A stretch of DNA of 64,000 bases from Xiphophorus maculatus (taxonomy: Eukaryota > Chordata > Actinopteri > Cyprinodontiformes > Poeciliidae). This document shows positions 31,301 through 41,179 of this stretch, piece by piece; the first letter of the stretch is position 1; each line of letters begins with the position of its first letter. A program made the translations under genes and the position numbers. Where the stretch lies: NCBI RefSeq assembly GCF_002775205.1, contig NC_036463.1:186001-250000 (forward strand), written 5' to 3'. The notes under the pieces were generated by a model. It saw nothing but the letters and a program-made list of their open reading frames with translations, ran no database searches and was not told the origin of the DNA.

Positions 31301-34300
31301 TTGCATGATCTTCAAGAGGACATTGATGCTGAATATCTTCCAATGTGGCTGAATGAAAACAATTCTGCAAAGAAGAGTAGGCATCACTCCTGCACAATGA
31401 TAGAAATGACTCATTGCCTGTTATCTCAAAGAAGATATAATTATTTACTTACTTTACAGATCAAAAAGAAGAAAATCCTGACTATGTTTTAACTGTTTAG
31501 TTCACCATCAATCGGATCCCACGGAGCCGAGAGGTGGCCCAGTCATGGAGTTCCTCTGTTGTTAGCACCCTGAGCGCTCTGAGATACTCCCTCCCTTTGG
31601 TGTTCAGACTCCAGCCTGATGTGGTGAGTGACCCATAACCTTGACACAACCATGTCTTTTGATTCTCTCTGCACTTCATATTATTGATTTGTTTTCAGAT
31701 GATTCGCAACAGCAGAAAACAAGTGTTTTTTTTCTGTTGATGAAGTTAAGATTAGAGTTAAACCAATGTGAATAAAAGCTCCAGAGACTTGTCTGCCAGG
31801 AGCACAGTGTACAGTTGCTTTGGTAGACAACATGAGTGTGAACCACAAGGTTCTGATTTTGTTTTTGACCCGCTCTGTAGCAACGCCTTTTGTCCAGATG
31901 GATATTTCCAGACCTCTGGTAGCTAACATCTTTCCATATCTTTAGCTGCTGGAAGTAGGAACCACCTGCTTGACTCTAAGGCAGTCTTTCTCAAACTGTA
32001 ATGAACAACTGTTTAGTTGCCGTGATGTGAGCTCAAAGGCACTACAGTTAGCTTAGCTGTGTTTAAAAATAATAATGGATAAATGGAAACATGATCAGGA
32101 CACTAAAAAAAGCCTGAAGATATCGGTGAAAAGTTTCTCAGGTTAGTGACAGAACTTTAGTTTTTCAATACTGTTGCCATGCCACAGGTGTGCAGAGCTC
32201 GGTCTGCGGCTGTGCTGAAGGTGATCTGACGATGAGGAGGTGGTGAACAGCGTTTTGCCCCACGCTGACTAATTGCATCTTAACACATAAAATAAAATCA
32301 TTTATGTTGGACTATCTAGTGACTGAAAGAAAATGTTTGTTTTTGCCAATGCAACTCAAGTTATTTTCTTGTATTATAATTATAGGTCACCCTAAAATGT
32401 TATTAGTGCACAAGAACTTTTTTTATTTCCATGTGTTTCCCCCCCTTTTAAAGCTCAGAATCCACATTTTCACAATCTGTAAATGACTCACAACGCCCCG
32501 GGGAGCAGGCACGTGATGAGGGGGGGGGGACAGAAGGGGCTTTAGCCCCTGCCCTTTTATCCTTGATGCCCCTAGTGCCCTTTTTGAGTTTTATTTTCAT
32601 TTTTGTTTTTTTCAATTTTTACATTTTTCTTTAATATGTATGTCAGAAGGCCTGCTTGTTCCCCTAAGCAATAATATTTATCTAAATATAATGAATTAGC
32701 GAAATAAACTAGTCTGGCTGCCCTCAGTCTAATAATGACTCAGTTTCTCTTCCTCCATGTTGTTCAGACACCGGGTCCATGGTGAGGAGGAGGGGGGCGG
32801 ATCTACGCCTCTATCAAATTATGGGCAAGAATATATATTATATATTTTCCAACACTTATTTGTGAATAAAAACGTAGGTCTGATGTTGAAGTTAGAAAAA
32901 CTTTGTATTTATTTTTCGGAATTGTCCTCACAATAGCGGGACAGAACCCTCCTCAACCCCAATCACAGAAAAGGCTCAGCTGCAGAGAAAACTTCTGACT
33001 TTATCAGGCTGCCCAGTGCTGGACTGAATGCAGCCAGAGTCGGTCCCACCCACAGATATAAAGAATGTCTGTCTTTATATTAAACATTCTCAGCGTTTCC
33101 CTCAGTGTGTTAAAAGCCTGGTGGGCCACTAGGCTTTACTTGAGCCCCCACCAGGCTAAGCATAGCTAATTTAAGTTTTTTAAATGTTTGCATTTTTAAG
33201 ACTTTATAGTCAAGCATTAATCTTCCAATAACACATAATTATCAATTGATATTCTCAAATTAGCAAAACCCTGCATCCTGATATAAAGAAACGGTACTGT
33301 GACTGTCCTTGCAGTCACAGTACCGTTTCTTTGTTTCAGAGGGATGCAGCACTCTTGAAATTGCTCAGATATCGGGGCATGATCATAAAAGCCAGGGGTC
33401 TAAATTAAAAATGTTCTCTACCAGCCACAGTGGCTGGTAGAGAATTTATTCTTAACTATATGAAAACCAATTTACTGACGAGACGTTTACCATACAGATG
33501 CACATATACAGAATAATTTAACATGAAGCATGGACACCTTAACAGAGGTGTAGTGCAATAAGTTCAGCAAACTTTAACTACACAACCCTAACATTATTGC
33601 AATCATTTTCTATGTTGAACATTTCCACATTTTGGCTTCAACTCCCCCAGATAGTATTTATTAAAGATGTGTCTAGTCATTTTTTTAAACATTTTTAAAA
33701 TAGTATTAATAGCTGTTTTTTAGCTGTTATATTTTTTTCCCTTTTTACATTTCCTATTGAAATTCACAATTCTTATTATTATTACTAAAAACATCTCAGA
33801 ACGTGCTTATTACTTACTCAGTGTTTTTCTGACTAAATGCTTGTTCAATGTTTGGTTCCCCTACCCGGACTCACACACATCTGTCTTCCTGCCTGGATGA
33901 AGCTTGATGAACATTTCCACTCCTTCTAACCAGGCAGCAGCAGCTAACCTGAACTCTTCCTCAATCTGTCCCTGGTCAAGTCTCTCTCATCATCATCCTC
34001 CGACGATAATAATAAAGCCCCTGAATCGCTCATTCCTTCTCCTTGTCCGCTACTGAAGCTCCTCCAACGGTCAAAGTTAGTGTAGTAATTAACATATCGG
34101 TTAGTTTAACACATTTTTCTGAATGGGCTTATACGCTTTTTAGCTTTTGTTGTTTCAGTTTTTCTCTCATCTGATCTCGGAGGGGAGGGGCAGGCCAAGT
34201 AGGACCGAGAGACTTCATTGGATAAGCCGAATGCCCGTCAATAAAATCAACCAATGGGCTGTCGCTGTCAATACAAATGATATTTAATATAATTTTCTTG

Positions 34301-37300
34301 TTAAATCATGACAGTGTAGGGCTGCCTCATATACAGTATGTGCGTCAGTCTGTAATCCAGATGGTCAGTCCTCCCCTGCACAAACTGAACACAGTTTTTT
34401 TTTCCTGTTCAAATTGTCAACCCGTCACAGTGGTGGATGCGTTGCTCCAATTTACACGCCACTCCATACTTTTACCTGCATTTGGCCAGTGGCGGGTGCT
34501 AATTTCCACTCAATGTCAAATTTATTTATATAGCACTTTAAAAACTGGTGTAAAACTGCACCAAAGTGCTGTACAAGAACGACAATAACACAAATTGATA
34601 AAAACAGAGTATCAAAACACTACTTCAAATAAATGCCAAAGAATAAAAATGAGTTTTGGGAAGCATTTTAAAATGATCCAGGCTGTGGGCAGATCTAATT
34701 TGGAAAGGTAGATTGTTCCATAGAATAGGAGCAACAGAAAAAGCCCGATCTCCTTTCATCTTAAGTCGGGTCCGAGGAACTCTCAGTAATAGCTGATTAG
34801 CTCCTGCATAGAACCATCAAATGTTTTACTGCAAATGGTAAACAGGGTCACAGGAAACGTTTTGAGAACTCCTAAAGATTTGAGAAGAATCAAACATGAA
34901 GCTACCAAGAACTCGTTATCTTCTGGTGTTGTCATATTCCAGAACTGCAACCTGCCTGGAATTCCAGAAGTACAAGATGTTCAGAACTCAGAGACATGGC
35001 CAAGGTAAGGAAGGCTGAAACCTGACCACCACTGAACAAGACACACTGTTGAAACATCGAAACTGGATCAAGACAGATTTTTCAAAGCTTTTTGGATTGA
35101 TGAGATGAGTGACTCTTGACGGACCACATGGATGGACCTGTGGCTGGATCAGTAATGGGCACAGAGCTCCACCTCACATCAGACGGCAGCAAGGTGAAGG
35201 TGTGGTAGTCCTATGGGCTGGCATCATTAAAGATGAAATAGTTGGACCTTTTCAGGTTGAAGATGGATTCAAAATCAACTCCCAAACCTGCTGCCAGTTT
35301 TTAGAAGACACTTTCTTCAAGCAGTGATACAGAAAAATGTCTGCATCTTTCAAGAAGACCATTGTTTTTATGCAGGACAATGCTCCATAACATGCATCAA
35401 ACTACTCCACTATGTGTCTGGCCAGTAAAGGTCTTAAAGATGAAAGAACAATGAAGTGGCCCCGTTCCTCACCAGAACTAAACCCCATTGAGAACTTGTG
35501 GGCCCTTCTTAAACAGTTCACATCTCTGATCAGTGTCTGGGAGGCTGTGGTTGCTGCTGCACTAAAGGTTGATCGTCAACAGATCAAGAAACTGACAGAC
35601 TACATTAGTGGAGGACTTATAACTGTTATTGAAAAGAAGGGTGGCTATATTGGTCACTGATTTATTTTTCAAATGTCAGAAATGTTTGTCAATTTTGAAT
35701 TGTATATTTATTATTCTCACTTTAACAGATGACAATAAACAAGTGAGATGGGAAAAGTTTCAGTTTAAATTCAGTTGGATAATAATCCTGCACACATAAA
35801 TATTGTTTTAAAAAAGCCACAATCTCACTTTTACTTTCTTAAATATTCAGGTTTGAGAGGTTATTAACATTTTGGATTGACAGAGAGCACTGTAGCTGTT
35901 CAACAATAAAATTAATCATCAAAACTACAACTTGAGTAATAATTGTGTACACAGTGTAGTTGGTCACACAATAAGTAATAGCATTGATGTCCTCTCTAGG
36001 TGTCTGGCAAAGAGCAATCCAAGTTGTAGACTCAAATCAACCTTGTCGGGCTTCTTTGGCTTCCTGTGATTACATTTTCTTGATTTTATACATCTGGACC
36101 CTAAAAAACTGTACAGTAAGTGATGCCTAAGACCTTTACTTAAAACGTGACAGCACAATGCAATTCTAAAATGTCCAGCAGTCTTAACAATAAGAGTGAA
36201 ACGATGGCTCCCACCTGCAGTTCTTTTGTGGTTGACCCTGAGCCATAGATCCAGCTCTTGGAGCGCTAGGGCTGGTATCTCTTTCCATCCTGTCCTTGTT
36301 CCAGGCCTGGGCGGGTCCTCTTCTCCGTCTGGCCAACATGCACAACAATGTTGAGTGACAAGTTTCAGCTCAGGTGAGCCCCTCTGTGGCCCCACTACAA
36401 CCTTACTGTCTCGGTTTCCTTGGGGCTACTCCTCTCTTACACCATCACCTGCGATGACCCTGAAGCTCGCATCCTTGTTGCTGCTGCTCAGAGCTTCTGG
36501 CTGCAAATCAATGCTGGTACCTGGTCATTTTCTGCATGCCTGGTTTACATCTTCTCAGCAGTTTCTGTCTTTCCTCCCAGTCCCTGGCAAGCAGGCTGGG
36601 TGTTGGCAATGCCCTCATTGCTTTTGTCTCTCTCTCTGTCCCGTGCTCTCTCCAGACGCCCCGTTATTTCCATCTCCCATCACCACAGATGGGAGAAACT
36701 TGTGTAATTAGTCGTAGGTCTCTCCCTGTGACTAATTACAGGGAGGCAAGACAGCAAGCTGCTGAGAGGATCACCGTGATCGATGACTGGCACTGACAGT
36801 TGTGGACGAGCCATCGACTTGCAGCCAGAAGCTCTGAGCAGCAACAATGCGGATGCGAGCGTCAGGACCTGTGACCAGGTTCACAGCCAAGGAGATAACC
36901 AGTAGCCTCTAGCTCAGCCAGGGAGTGAGAGGCTGCTCCTTCAATAAATAATACAACTCACAAACCTAGAAAGCTAAAACCAAAACCTACATGTAAATAA
37001 AAATGGCCACCTTTCCACATATCATTGGGGGTAATGATGTAGCATGTTTATTACCCATTGGAGAAGATCACATTGGAATGAAAAACTGTGAATCAATATT
37101 TGCCAGTAAGAAGCCCAATCACTTCATCTCTCATTCCACTTTGTGTTCATAGCATGAGAAGCATTTTGTCTAAATGTGGCCTTCAACTTTGAATATAAGT
37201 GTGTTTACAACCTCCATTTCTCTGATTAAAGCCAACTTTCCATTACATGGCCCATTTACTGCCATCCTGAAGAGACAAACATGTTCTGATCTTTGTCAGT

Positions 37301-37587
37301 GTTATATCCTGGAAATGTGCTCAGCCCTCTCTCTTTGTGTCTGTGTGTTTTCACAGGTGCTGTGTAATGGTCCAGGGACCTGCGTTCCTCTATGTATAAC
37401 TGGACTTTTACTCAGAATTCTGGGAATAAAGAAAGTCGGGATAGTGTATGTTGAAAGCATTTGCCGAGTGCAGACACTGTCTTTAACCGGCAGGATCCTG
37501 TACCTGGTATCTGACTATTTTTTTGTGCAATGGTCATCTCTGAGGGACAAATACCCCAAAGCCATTTTTCTGGGAAGAATAGTTTGA
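25238..37587 (+). CDS. alg14: ALG14, membrane anchor subunit of UDP-GlcNAc transferase
   Basis: ALG14 tethers the catalytic subunit ALG13 to the cytosolic face of the ER; together they add the second GlcNAc to dolichol-PP-GlcNAc in N-glycan precursor synthesis. Four exons (25238-25379, 25608-25759, 31501-31623, 37357-37587) with GT/AG borders join in frame to 215 aa; human ALG14 is 216. An N-terminal hydrophobic helix (residues 1-26) is followed by [17 protein letters not shown] (41-57, glycosyltransferase glycine loop), [50 protein letters not shown] and the C-terminus FLGRIV, which in yeast docks ALG13. I chose the ATG at 25238 because it starts directly before the helix; the in-frame ATG at 25154 lies in LINE sequence. 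All conserved blocks are present, so the gene looks functional. Confidence 0.95.
25608..25759 (+). CDS. alg14: alg14 exon 2: glycine loop and HYVIADTD block
   Basis: The acceptor is tttctag. It completes [12 protein letters not shown], then [18 protein letters not shown]. Ends in phase 0 before gtaaag. Confidence 0.95.
25862..25960 (+). repeat. Tc1-type terminal repeat remnant
   Basis: TCTCACTGTCTGAAGTTAAA and the following AGTTCGAATTACCTGAAAGA resemble terminal repeats of teleost Tc1 elements; a like end occurs at 59798-59880 and, inverted, at 29895-29945. The rest of ALG14 intron 2 up to 26396 shows nothing clear. Confidence 0.4.
26396..26905 (-). mobile_element. LINE 3'-terminal fragment (Rex1/L2-like)
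   Basis: Non-coding block with GATGGCCAGTGGGAGACAAC, TGAGCCTGGCTGTTCC and AACCCCCAGGAACTTAATGC. It is the same 3' region type as 5040-5260 and 39048-39270. A poly-G run at 26741-26752 interrupts it. Confidence 0.5.
26980..27150 (-). mobile_element. Tc1-like transposase remnant
   Basis: On the minus strand the sequence around 27060-26990 reads like [15 protein letters not shown], the block around the first catalytic Asp of a Tc1 family different from the intact one at 58104. Stops surround it. Confidence 0.4.
27478..27570 (-). mobile_element. Fragment of the same SINE family
   Basis: GGGCGAGAGGCGAGGTACAC and CCTGGACAGGTCGCC match the body of the SINE at 8570-8937. Head and tail are gone. In ALG14 intron 2. 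Confidence 0.6.
28240..29320 (-). mobile_element. L2-like LINE, 5'-truncated, C-terminal ORF2
   Basis: Minus-strand frames: [30 protein letters not shown] (29247-29041); [38 protein letters not shown] (28954-28742); [40 protein letters not shown] (28860-28471). The 3' UTR ends with TTTTATTTGTATAGC-type sequence and an (ATTG)n-like tail at about 28242-28268. The frame is broken at a perfect hairpin (28955-28982). In ALG14 intron 2. Confidence 0.75.
28955..28982. repeat. Perfect hairpin inside the L2 ORF
   Basis: CTATCACCTGA (28955-28965) pairs with TCAGGTGATAG (28972-28982) around TGTTCT. It replaces coding sequence expected to read FYHLKNI then R.RGRMSQ, so the inverted copy is a secondary mutation in the LINE. 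Confidence 0.8.
29500..29965 (+). mobile_element. Tc1-like transposon, 3' part, decayed
   Basis: GGACAATGACCCTCCG (second catalytic Asp region, QDNDP-like), then GAGAATGTGGGCAACTCTGG, CAGTTCCATAAGGAGTAATG and GGAAGGAAACACAAAAGG follow the order of Tc1 transposase C-termini. It ends in a terminal-repeat-like TCTGATTTAACTTCAGATGG. No intact frame. Confidence 0.6.
29970..31055. other. alg14 intron 2, unclassified
   Basis: Low-complexity to unique AT-rich sequence. Parts near 30470-30720 look like old transposon sequence (GTTGGGGAGGATACAAC, GGCTTAAGAGGAATATC) but I cannot assign a family. No exon found. Confidence 0.4.
31060..31436 (+). mobile_element. Tc1-like transposase remnant abutting alg14 exon 3
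   Basis: Contains CATGGTGGTCATAGCGTGGT, TTTACTGCTTCAGGACCTGA, TTGCAGGACAATGATC (DND motif), GTTGCATGATCTTCAAG, CCAATGTGGCTGAATGAAAA and ATGACTCATTGCC in Tc1 order, with frame breaks. It ends 65 bases before the exon 3 boundary. Confidence 0.65.
31501..31623 (+). CDS. alg14: alg14 exon 3: RIPRSREV block
   Basis: 41 codons, too short to stand out as an ORF. Reads [20 protein letters not shown], then [11 protein letters not shown], matching human [13 protein letters not shown] and KPDL. The acceptor tttaactgtttag lies directly beside a Tc1-like remnant ending near 31436. Donor gtg|gtgagt. Confidence 0.92.
31624..33080. other. alg14 intron 3, 5' part
   Basis: Mostly unclassified. A poly-G run (32521-32529) followed by the palindrome GGGGCTTTAGCCCC at about 32537 looks like a transposon end. 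No exon or RNA gene seen. Confidence 0.4.
33285..33332. repeat. Perfect hairpin, 21-bp arms, 6-nt loop
   Basis: The arm 33285-33305 (AAAGAAACGG... to ...GTGACTG) is exactly complementary to 33312-33332 around TCCTTG. A weaker outer stem extends it (CTGCATCC at 33271-33278 with GGATGCAG at about 33343). Confidence 0.9.
33414..33444. repeat. Perfect hairpin, 15-bp arms, 1-nt loop
   Basis: TTCTCTACCAGCCAC (33414-33428) and GTGGCTGGTAGAGAA (33430-33444) flank a single A. About 80 bp from the hairpin at 33285-33332. Confidence 0.9.
34510..34845 (-). mobile_element. L2-like LINE 3'-end fragment
   Basis: Begins on plus with CAAATTTATTTATATAGCAC, the complement of an L2-type 3' terminus, and continues with GATTGTTCCATAGAATAGGA, GAAAAAGCCCGATCTCC. 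Non-coding remnant in ALG14 intron 3. Confidence 0.55.
34910..35960 (+). pseudogene. Tc1-like transposase (Tdr2-like), two broken frames
   Basis: Frame 1 (35109-35327) reads [34 protein letters not shown]. Frame 2 (35412-35660) reads [29 protein letters not shown], where [10 protein letters not shown] carries the third catalytic Glu, ending with [11 protein letters not shown]. The region between holds TGCAGGACAATGCTCC (second Asp) in another frame, with TAA where CATCAC is expected. A putative terminal repeat GTGTACACAGTGTA lies at 35946-35959. Dead copy in ALG14 intron 3. Confidence 0.75.
36460..36866. mobile_element. Foldback element with about 50-bp inverted arms
   Basis: Arm 36460-36509 (CCTGAAGCTCGCATCC...CAGAGCTTCTGGCTGC) is the near-perfect inverse of 36816-36866. 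Weaker symmetry extends outward (CCTTGGGGCTAC near 36418 against GTAGC at 36900). A smaller pair, TGTAATTAGTC and GACTAATTACA, lies inside near 36702 and 36730. Open frames here are chance products of the symmetry. Probably a MITE in ALG14 intron 3. Confidence 0.55.
37357..37587 (+). CDS. alg14: alg14 exon 4: C-terminal half
   Basis: [50 protein letters not shown] and LGRIV then TGA. Acceptor ttttcacag. It is the best conserved stretch of the gene. Confidence 0.96.
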   Translation: MLCNGPGTCVPLCITGLLLRILGIKKVGIVYVESICRVQTLSLTGRILYLVSDYFFVQWSSLRDKYPKAIFLGRIV

Positions 37588-37720
37588 TAGGTGATAAAAC
37601 ATGGATGCTAAGTTGCACACATGCAAATAAAGGACTGAATATCTGCTGTTCCACTTATGTATTTTTCATACTTGCTGTTTTCAGTTGTATACACAATTAA
37701 AGTTGAAATATGAAAGAGGT
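37588..37720 (+). promoter_or_regulatory. alg14: alg14 3'UTR with poly(A) signals
   Basis: AATAAA at 37626-37631 and ATTAAA at 37696-37701 follow the stop by 39 and 109 bases. A very short 3'UTR is likely. Confidence 0.55.
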
Positions 37721-37807
37721 CCACCTCCTGATTAAACCTGTCTGCAAATCCTGAATGTTTTATTCTTAACAATGATCCCGTCATGCTAAGAAACCCTGGA
37801 ATATACT

Positions 37808-38262
37808 AAAGCCAGCATACTTTAAGTCAGACTAATCATGAGTATAAATTGGTGCACTTTAAGTTCACTTAGGATTAGTTAACTTAACATTTTGGAACAA
37901 CAAATTTTGTGCTTAGTGTCTAATAGTATTTAAATTGGATTAAAGTGTACTTTCATGTACTTTTTTGGAACAATTTAAGTTATACTTAATATACTTTAAG
38001 TATATTGCTTTTTATGTAATATAAATGTGCTTGATTAGTATATTTTGAGTGTACTATTTTTGTGATCAAATTACATTTAAAATATATTTAGAATGTATTT
38101 TAAGTATATTGACATTACATATTTTATATATTAGTAGTGTGATTACAGTATGCTACAATTCCCTTTTTGGTTTATTGTAATTGTAATGAAGTACAATTTT
38201 AGTTAATGTCTTTTATTAATCTGCTTTCCCACGTTGTACATTACATGCTTCTTACACACTAC
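37808..38262 (+). repeat. AT-rich interspersed element (copy B)
   Basis: Collinear direct copy of 20045-20563, just beyond the ALG14 3'UTR, so two related elements flank the ALG14 locus. Confidence 0.6.
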
Positions 38263-38481
38263 AGTACTGCAAACACATCAGGTACCAGAACAAAGAAGGA
38301 TCAATTACAACACACTTTCCAGGTGAAACAAATTACATTGTGTATTCAATATATTCACATTTTTCAAGAGGACATTGCCAATATACTATCACAGAATTGT
38401 ACAAATTGTCAGTATATTCAAAGTTTACAGACAACATGCTTCAGAAAATTAGCACAATAAAACAATAGGTACACTTTAGAT

Positions 38482-38720
38482 CAGTGGTGCCTAACCCCCG
38501 GGCCCCCCAATATTTCTGTTTTTCAACTGCTGCTGCTCAGCAGTTTGACCCAAAGCTGACAGACATGAACTACAGCCTTACTGTCAAAAAGTGGCTTTGT
38601 TACGCAACAGAGCAGGAGGAAGGCATCAAGGAACCAAAGTGACGCCAATCAGAGTCAGACTTGGGTTACCCCAACTTGTACTGTTTCCCTGGTTCATTCA
38701 GTACAAGGCTTAACCTCATG
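38482..38720. repeat. hAT-type transposon end remnant
   Basis: CAGTGGTGCCTAACCCCCGG resembles the CAGTGGTCCCCAACC termini of vertebrate hAT (Tip100/Zaphod-like) elements. The rest is degraded. Confidence 0.4.
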
Positions 38721-38721
38721 G

Positions 38722-39290
38722 AATAGAATAGAATAGAATAGAATAGAATAGAAGTACTTTATTCATCCCAGCAGGGAAATTACTTCGCAGTTACAGCATA
38801 GAGACAAGACACAATAACAACTACCACTGAGTAGTAGTTGTAGATAAAATAAAAATAAAATATAAAATGCTATAAATTGTAAAAATATGAAATGCTGTTA
38901 ATATAAAAAGCAACTTAAGAGCAGTCCTTGCAAAGATTCAAAAAATGCAGATACAGTATGTATATGTAAATATATGTACAGCAAGTGTGCCACAGTGCAG
39001 TTGTGCAAAATTGGACTGATTAGTGCAGAACAATGATTTAGCTTTTATTGTACAGTGAGATGGCATGTGGCAGGAAGGATTTCCTGTATCTGTCCCTACG
39101 ACAGCGGAGCTGGAGCAGCCTATGTGAGAAGGTGCTCCGCTGTCTGTCCACTATGTGGTGGACAGGGTGCTGTTTATTGTCCATGGACGTTGTTCTTTCA
39201 TGGACGATGGAATGTTGTTCAAAAAGGAGTCAAATGTGTTTACAGATTTATGGCTATTTTCCTAAATAAAATGTAATATAAATGTTGTCA
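38722..39290 (-). mobile_element. LINE 3' end with (TTCTA)n tail
   Basis: On plus, six near-perfect AGAAT units (38722-38750) precede AGTACTTTATTCATCCCAGC, the complement of a LINE 3' terminus. 39048-39270 is the block shared with other Rex1/L2-like ends in this window. 5'-truncated. Confidence 0.6.
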
Positions 39291-39453
39291 TTTTTAAGTT
39301 TGTGTAGACACTTTTTTTGAAAATATGTATTATAAGATAATTTTGAACAACATGATATCCATCGTCTGCCAACAAAATTGCCTGTTTAACACCAGTGAAG
39401 AAACCTTTAATGGTATGTTATGATGTAGAACTATCAGAGCAAAAAGTGTACAT

Positions 39454-39660
39454 GAATCAACATTTATTCCTTAACTTTGAATATAAATCAACACAAATGT
39501 GTAGATCCACATTCAGATGATGGTTGAATCAACATTGATATAGTGCCAGTTATGTTGAAACCCTGATGTTGATTCAACATGTAAGTCACCGACCACTTTC
39601 AATATCGTTTCAATGTCAGGCTTCAATGTGGATTCAATGTTTCTGCCCAACATTGTTTCA
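39454..39660. repeat. Repeat built of GTTGAATCAAC-like palindromic words
   Basis: ATGAATCAACATT, GTTGAATCAACATTGAT, TGTTGATTCAACATGT, TGTGGATTCAATGTTT and similar words recur in both orientations about every 30-60 bases. Likely a MITE with internally repeated, self-complementary ends. Confidence 0.5.
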
Positions 39661-40079
39661 GAGTTCATTCACTCATATTTTCCTATCTGGGATAGCAACT
39701 CTATAGCAACAGTCATGACAGTTAGTTACAGTACCTACAAAGATGGCTGTCAACTGCAAAGTTCCTGAAAGTGTGATGTGACATGAGAACTATGTGTTGA
39801 TTCCAAAAGTATCCCAATATTCTTGAAAGAGTTACTGTACATGGGGACAGCTGTGAGCAAGAAAGATCTCCTGAAGCAGTATGAGAAAGTGGAGGAAATT
39901 CAAACCACCTCTTCCATCTATCATAATGGGCAATGTGAGGCATCACTGTGAGGATCATGATCTTTGAGTTCTCCATTGCACTTAACACAATTGAGCCTGT
40001 TTTTGCACAAAGGCTTCTTCTAATTCTCTGTAATACAGACTGTTACAGTAGATCTTTCCTGTCAGCAGCCAACACCATC

Positions 40080-40160
40080 CACAATTTCTCTTTGAAGAGT
40101 TTTGAATTAATACAAGCTACATTTAATTTCCTTCTGGGTCAATAAAGTATTTTTGAATTT
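40080..40160 (+). repeat. LINE 3'-terminal stub
   Basis: TTCCTTCTGGGTCAATAAAG then TATTTTTGAATTTG is a LINE 3' end of the type also seen at 9335-9370 and 29375-29430. Only the last bases survive. Confidence 0.45.
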
Positions 40161-40164
40161 GTAA

Positions 40165-41175
40165 CACAGAGAATGTGAAGAAACCTCCTACTAAATACAC
40201 TTTGTTTTTCTGTGACAGTCTCATAAAAAGAATGCTCAGGGTTGTTCATAATGTTCTTGATTTTATGTAAAATCCTTCTTTGCACCAGTGATTCTACAGT
40301 CGTTCCCAGCACAGAACCAGCCTTCTTCATCAGTTTGTTGAACCTCTCTGAGTCCCTGGTTCTGCTACTGTGGCCCCAACAGATGATGACAGAAGAGATG
40401 ACACTCTCGAAAACACACGTCTAGAAGATATTCAGCATATTGCTGCAAACCTTGAAGGATCTAAGCTTCCTCAAGAAGTACAGCCTGCTCTGACCCTTCT
40501 TGTAGATGGTTTCACTGTTGAGTCTACAGTCCAGTCTGTTTGACAGGAAGGCTGTAGGTCAAAGGAGGGCGGAATGTCTATTTGGCTGGAATCAAGAGAG
40601 AAGAATGACGAGCTTGTTCCCGAAGTCATTCTGTTAAAGAAAGTGTTCAGCTCATTTGCTTTGTCCAGACTTCCTGTTTTTGGTTGAAGCCTGTGAGCTT
40701 CTTCATCCCTGACTACTCATTTCTGATGATGTCCTCTTGTAGCTTACTCTCCAGCTTCTTCCTATGCACCGCCTCGATGTCTCCAATCTTAACTTTGAAC
40801 TGCTTATGTATACTCCTCAATAACTCCCTGCATCTCACACTAAAGACTTTTTTTCTTGTTTAGTAGCTCCTTCACAACTGGCAAACCAAAGTTTATTAGG
40901 GAAGCTTCTCACTGTTCTGGTGGGGATGATGTTGTCCACACAGAGGCTCATATAGTCAGTCACGCATTCAGTCATGACATTGATGTTCTCTCCCTGTGGC
41001 TGATGAAGAGCAAACTCATCTGTAACCTCAAGAAACTGCAAGGCTTCTTCAGTTTTCTCAGTCTTTTTCTTTGCAGCTTACCTCTGAACAAGAGGTTTAT
41101 ATTTTGAGCAGAGAAAAACAAGGCAGGGATCTGATTTCCCCAGAGGTCTGTCTTTGGAGACATATGAATTCTTGA
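40165..41175 (-). mobile_element. Rex1/L2-type LINE, segment upstream of RT, decayed
   Basis: The minus-strand frame 41041-40835 reads HQPQGENINVMTECVTDYMS, LCVDNIIPTRTVRSFPN, the block between endonuclease and RT. The other part (40170-40560) matches RT-proximal/3' sequence such as that of 13650-15640. Rearranged remnant between ALG14 and CNN3. Confidence 0.55.
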
Positions 41176-41179
41176 CATT

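Noticed and set aside
35964..36796. Overlapping frames of 80-143 codons on both strands
   Set aside because: They fall in or beside the foldback element, lack domains, and have no splice or start context.
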